23,822 nucleotides of DNA. Origin: Funneliformis mosseae. Its lineage: Eukaryota > Glomeromycota > Glomeromycetes > Glomerales > Glomeraceae. This document shows, piece by piece, positions 20,600-23,822 of this stretch (positions within the stretch are counted from its first letter, which is position 1; each line of letters opens with the position of its first letter). The notes beneath the pieces were generated by a model. That model did not search any database, had not been told where the DNA came from, and saw only the letters and a list, made by a program, of their open reading frames with translations. The stretch spans positions 1-23,822 of the forward strand of contig CAJVPP010000984.1 of assembly GCA_910592005.1 (NCBI GenBank), written 5' to 3'. The translations under genes and the position numbers were made by a program.

Positions 20600-21313
20600 A
20601 CTTTATATTATAAATATTACCATTAGATTGCTACTATAAATTTTTAAATTATCTGATATGTCTTCTAAATTATTAAACTAATCTTTATCTTTAGTCTCAA
20701 AAAAAAAAAAGGAAAAAAAATCAAAATGTTTGATATAAAAAGTGAATATTATACAGCAAGTTAATTTAAATAAAAAAAAAATGTTTATTGATCTTAAAGT
20801 TATTACTATTTTTCAATTTCTAAAAATTAAATGATGCTCAATTTCTAAAAGATAAAAACCTTTCTGAAAATATATATAAATTAAATAGTAATAAAAAATT
20901 AACAATTTTTAATATTATTTAATAGTTTTTTATTTTAAATATATTTTATCATATATTAATAAAATATAAAAAAATTGAAAAATATAATTAGTAATCATTA
21001 AAAAAAAAATCATTAAATTAATAGAAATTATTTACTTATAAAAAAGAATTAAAATAGGTAAAACTTTTATAAAATAGTTTAAAATTTATATAATAATAGA
21101 TAAAATAAATAAAAGATAATAATATGATTCTTTTAATATTTTAACTGATTTTTCTTAAGCAGATAAAAATACTAAAATATTATAAAAAAAATTCGGGTAA
21201 GAAAAAATGAAAATAAATATTTAAATAATTATCTAATACATTTAATATAAGAAATATTAAATAAGATTTAGATATAAAAATCATTAAATAATTTTTATAA
21301 TTAACTAAAAAAT
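20600..21313. other. AT-rich stretch beyond the gene island
   Basis: Composition drops back to extreme AT. A-runs occur at 20700-20720 and 20774-20780. No gene recognised. The region immediately before 21314 may be the 5' part of the decayed ORF described next. Confidence 0.5.
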
Positions 21314-21469
21314 AGTTTCAGAAATTATTGTTAAGTTCAGAATAATCTTAACTAAAAAATATTGTAAAAATCAATCAGTATTGATTCAATTATTGAGTGA
21401 GCAAATAACAAAATACCTTGTGTAATATATGGCTAATATATAAAGTCTTTCATTTCACTCTAAACTAAT
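21314..21469 (+). pseudogene. Decayed ORF fragment, unknown repeated protein family (copy B)
   Basis: Related to 10309-10455. It contains TTTCAGAAATTATTGTTAAG where copy A has TTTTAGAAACTATTATTAAA. Later it encodes SIDSIIE, stop, ANNKIPCVIYG, stop, YIKS, matching copy A's SRIDSNFE, INNRIFHVIYS, stop, YVKV. The shared pattern (IDS..E, NN.I, VIY..Y.K, TN) at two unlinked places points to a former protein of a mobile element. A frameshift separates its 5' and 3' parts. Function unknown. Confidence 0.45.
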
Positions 21470-21526
21470 TATATTATATTTAAAGAAATTTAGATAATAA
21501 AAATCCTTTTATTAATTTTATAATTA

Positions 21527-21698
21527 TAGTTAACTCTTATTATAACGAACTCTATATCCTAAATCTCAACTTCACTATAAGGCTATAGTGAAGATTTTAA
21601 GAGATTTAATTGGTCAATTCGTTATAACAAAAGTATTTTTATTATATTTGTTCAAAAAATTCGTTATATCAAGAGTTCGCTATATCAAAAGTTGACTG
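21527..21698. mobile_element. 172-bp pogo/Tigger-type MITE
   Basis: The right end in reverse reads CAGTCAACTTTTGATATAGC then GAACTCTTGATATAACGAA. The left end reads TAGTTAACTCTTATTATAAC then GAACTCT. Both ends are flanked by TA (21525-21526 and 21699-21700). Terminal CAGT.(A/G)ACTC and iterated (T)ATAACGAA words are typical of pogo-like Tc1/mariner relatives. No coding capacity. An internal hairpin (TTCACTATAAGGCTATAGTG) lies in the middle. Confidence 0.75.
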
Positions 21699-21983
21699 TA
21701 AAAATAAATTAAATATTATATATCTATAATTATTTTAATAAAAATTAATTTATGCTTTTATTTTAAAAAACTTATTTTAATATCTAAAGATTAAATTAAA
21801 AATAAATAATTTTAAATTTAAAAATTATAATTATTATATAAAAAAATTTAATATATTAAAATATAGTTTATTTATTAATAAAAATTTAAATATTTTATAT
21901 TATACTAAACTTATATTTTATTTAATAAAATATACTTATAATAAAAATTTTACTTAATATTATTTTTCATATATATCAATTAA

Positions 21984-22667
21984 AGCTCTGAACGGTTCAG
22001 TTCAGTCCAGATTAGATGCCAATCCATATTTGAACTGAAAATTTCAATTCAGTTCAGTTCAGATTATTAATCTTAAAAATGCTAATCTGAATCTGAACTG
22101 AACTGCAGACTGGTAAAAATCTGAACTGAACTGGAATTTTCAGATTAATCTGAAATTACAGTTTGATTATATAAGGAATTCGCAATTTATATGCGAAACT
22201 CTAGGAGAATCGCAAAAAATCACAAATTTTTCTTCGAGATTCGTGAAATTTGAAGAGAAATCACAATTTTTTGCAACTCTAAGAGTTTCACAATAATTTT
22301 GCGAAATTCTAAGAGAAATCACAAAAAATTGCGATTCTTCAAGATTTTCACAATTTTTTTGTGAAATTCGAAGAAAAACTGCAAAAAATTGTGATTCTCT
22401 AAGAGTTTCGCTAAATTTTTGCAATTCTCTTAGAGAATTCGCAAATTTTGTAATCTTCCAAGAGTTTCACATATAATTGAACCGAACTTTCAGATTAATC
22501 TGAAATTATCAGTTCAGTTCAAATTTTTTTCAGTTTAGATTAGAATTATAATCTGAAAAAAATCTGAAATGAACTGAAAATTTTCAGATTGATTTTTATG
22601 CAATCTGAAACTGATCTGAACTGACTGATCTGAAAAATCTTTAGATTAATTCAAACTATTCAGAACT
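21984..22667. mobile_element. Nested hyper-palindromic element with TTAA flanks
   Basis: The left end AGCTCTGAACGGTTCAGTTC and the reverse of the right end, AGTTCTGAATAGTTTGAATT, match except for transitions and one end mismatch. Both sides are flanked by TTAA (21980-21983, 22668-22671), a possible target duplication. Inside, the words TTCAGTTCAG, CTGAACTGAACTG and the palindrome CAGATTAATCTG recur dozens of times on both strands. The unit TTTCAGATTAATCTGAAATT occurs on both sides of a second array (22176-22471). No protein is encoded. TTAA is used by piggyBac-like elements, but the ends do not look like classic piggyBac ends. Confidence 0.7.
22176..22471. repeat. Inner array of GCGAAACTCTAAGAGAATCGC-like palindromes
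   Basis: A different repeat sits inside the CTGAACTG array. Near-copies of GCGAAATTCTAAGAGAAATC start at 22193, 22243, 22301 and 22361, roughly 50-60 bp apart. They alternate with the inverted form (GATTCTCTAAGAGTTTCGC and variants) and with CAAAAAATTG cores. The minus strand stays open for 85 codons (22424-22167), encoding a repetitive SQFF.I.LRISQ-type string. I regard that as a by-product of the array. Confidence 0.75.
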
Positions 22668-22671
22668 TTAA

Positions 22672-22951
22672 TATCAATGTAATATAATTTATATTAACAT
22701 TTTTGATTAATTGCTGATTATATTAGATATTTATTTAAATTTAAAACTTTATAGAAATTTAATATTTAAAGTAAAAAATTAATTAAATAAAAGTTTTTTA
22801 AAACTTATATTAAAAAAATCTTAAATAAATACATGTATAATATATTTTTTTATATTAAAATTATTATAATACTTTATATATTAAAATTAAATAATAGATA
22901 TAGAATTTGATTATATAATTTTATTAGTTTAAAATAAAGTTAAAAATTATA
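22672..22951. other. AT-rich spacer
   Basis: About 280 bp of AT-rich DNA between two mobile elements, with nothing recognised. It ends at the TA target site of the Tc1/mariner element. Confidence 0.5.
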
Positions 22952-22953
22952 TA

Positions 22954-23822
22954 CAGTGTCTGGTAAGAAGTCACTGGTCACGTGATTATTGATTATTATT
23001 TGTTTATCTTTAAAACCTGTTATCTCAGCCATTTTCTTATTAATACACCTCTAGTTTTTTGCCATGTATTACTAAAATCTTTCTTATTTAAACATGGCTT
23101 TTAAAAGAAAAGAACTTTTCATTTTTAAACGTGATGAAGTCGTTGGTGCTTGGAAATGTGGAATAAGCGAAAGAAAGATTAGCAAAGCTTTAAACCATCC
23201 CCAAAGTATCATTTATGATGTTATTTCTGCTTATAAAATTTGTGAAGACGAAATACTTACTCCTAGAACTGGTAGACCACCTATAATGATTGAAAGAGAT
23301 GGTCATCATTTGACAAGAATTCTTAAAGAAAATAAAAAAATGAACCTTCAGGAATTACATGAAGAATTTGTCAATTCCACTTCAACAAAAGTTAGTAAAA
23401 AAAGTTTAAGCACTTACCTTTATGAACAAGGTTTCTATGATCAAGTTTGTGTAAGAAAACCTTTCGTAAGTGAATAAAATAAACAAAAAAGACTTGCTTG
23501 GGCTAAAGAAAGAAAAGAATAGGTAAATGAATGGAAAAGTATCATTTGGAGTGATAAATTCAAGTTTGAAGTGTTTAGAGGAAATGGTAGAAGGTGGGTT
23601 TGAAGGCGGCCTCATGAAAAGTATGATGTGAAGTGTTTAATTCTTACAGTAAAGTCGGGTTAACAAGGAGTAATGATGTGAGGATGTTTCGCAAAACATA
23701 ATCTTAGTCCATTAGTAAAATTAGAAGAGAGGGTAACAGCTGTGATATATAAGAAAGTGTTAAAAAATAATTTAATTCCATTTTTAGAGGGTTTAGATAA
23801 TCAGGATAATTATTTTTTTCAA
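22954..23822 (+). mobile_element. Tc1/mariner element, 5' part, cut by the window end
   Basis: A TA dinucleotide (22952-22953) precedes CAGTGTCTGGTAAGAAGTCA followed by CTGGTCACGTG, a typical Tc1/mariner terminal repeat (CAGTG start) directly beside the target TA. The transposase frame starts 140 bp inside. The other end lies beyond the window. Confidence 0.85.
23094..23822 (+). pseudogene. Tc1/mariner transposase with five in-frame stops, incomplete at window end
   Basis: A former DDE transposase that cut and pasted its element at TA sites. The ATG at 23094 opens MAFKRKELFIFKRDEVVGAW. A helix-turn-helix covers about residues 10-45 (GISERKISKALNHPQSIIYD). The linker motif GRPPIM (about 63-68) matches the GRPR AT-hook of the family. 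A second HTH includes NLQELHEEF and KVSKKSLSTYLYEQGF. After the first stop (TAA at 23475) the same frame continues with QKRLAWAKERKE and IIWSDKFKFEVF, which holds the first catalytic Asp. RRPHEKYDVKC and GCFAKHNLSPLV follow, then FLEGLDNQDNYFFQ at the edge. Later stops are TAG 23520, TGA 23601, TAA 23661 and TGA 23679. There is no frameshift. The second Asp and the Glu would lie outside the window. It cannot make full-length protein without readthrough. Confidence 0.85.

Noticed and set aside
22167..22424. 85-residue minus-strand open frame with repeated SQFF/LRISQ
   Set aside because: Encoded by the palindromic inner array; the repetition follows the DNA repeat and lacks any coding context.
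21984..22667. CRISPR array
   Set aside because: Repeats occur in both orientations, are degenerate and lack regular unique spacers; the host is eukaryotic by its spliced genes.
23406..23615. 69-residue minus-strand open frame
   Set aside because: Antisense to the transposase pseudogene.
1..23822. tRNA or rRNA genes
   Set aside because: I looked for a GGTTCGA-type B box with a matching A box and for conserved rRNA words and found none; short divergent RNA genes could still be missed by eye.
23094..23822. Reassigned stop codons as an explanation for the interrupted transposase
   Set aside because: The three intact genes use standard codons and end in ordinary stops, so a changed genetic code is not needed; mutation explains the interruptions.

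Overview
This window looks like a nuclear segment of a fungus with a very AT-rich, transposon-laden genome. Arbuscular mycorrhizal fungi (Glomeromycotina, Rhizophagus-like) are my best guess. The reasons are spliced genes with short GT..AG introns (60-113 nt), a fungal Rxt3-type chromatin protein, a Ure2-like glutathione transferase, and long stretches of extreme AT richness filled with decayed hAT, Tc1/mariner and pogo-type elements. The species is inferred from style; no sequence search was run.

Only three intact genes are visible, in two islands of more normal composition. Island 1 (about 4700-6960) has a two-exon glutathione S-transferase on the minus strand (4966-5761) and about 1.1 kb of unique upstream DNA. 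Island 2 (about 15770-20600) has a six-exon Rxt3-family histone deacetylase complex subunit on the plus strand (16637-18812). It converges on a three-exon VAT-1/quinone-oxidoreductase-like dehydrogenase on the minus strand (19161-20439). The two minus-strand genes belong to redox/detoxification families and Rxt3 to chromatin control. I see no evidence that they form one pathway.

The rest is repeat-derived. From left to right: a MITE end (121-158), a 9-nt minisatellite (1647-1752), an unidentified coding remnant (2324-2796), a hAT transposase pseudogene (2927-4022), an AGTCCAAT palindromic array (4150-4237), paired 121-bp repeats (8315 and 8833), a 743-bp near-perfect foldback element with TA duplications (9060-9802), a decayed ORF with a second homologous copy 11 kb away (10037-10465 and 21314-21469), a palindromic tandem duplication (10564-10697), a 163-bp MITE of the same family as 121-158 (10707-10869), a weak second hAT remnant (11261-11566), a decayed minus-strand element (13065-14760), a pogo-type MITE (21527-21698), a nested hyper-palindromic element with TTAA flanks (21984-22667), and the 5' part of a Tc1/mariner element with a nonsense-riddled transposase (22954 to the window end).

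The most interesting pattern cuts across these elements. In every repeat pair I aligned by eye, nearly all differences are C:G/T:A transitions, often in CpA/TpG context, and all transposase stop codons are one such transition from a sense codon. This suggests a RIP-like or methylation-deamination mutational process acting on repeats. I found no clear new multi-gene system, tRNA, rRNA or CRISPR array.
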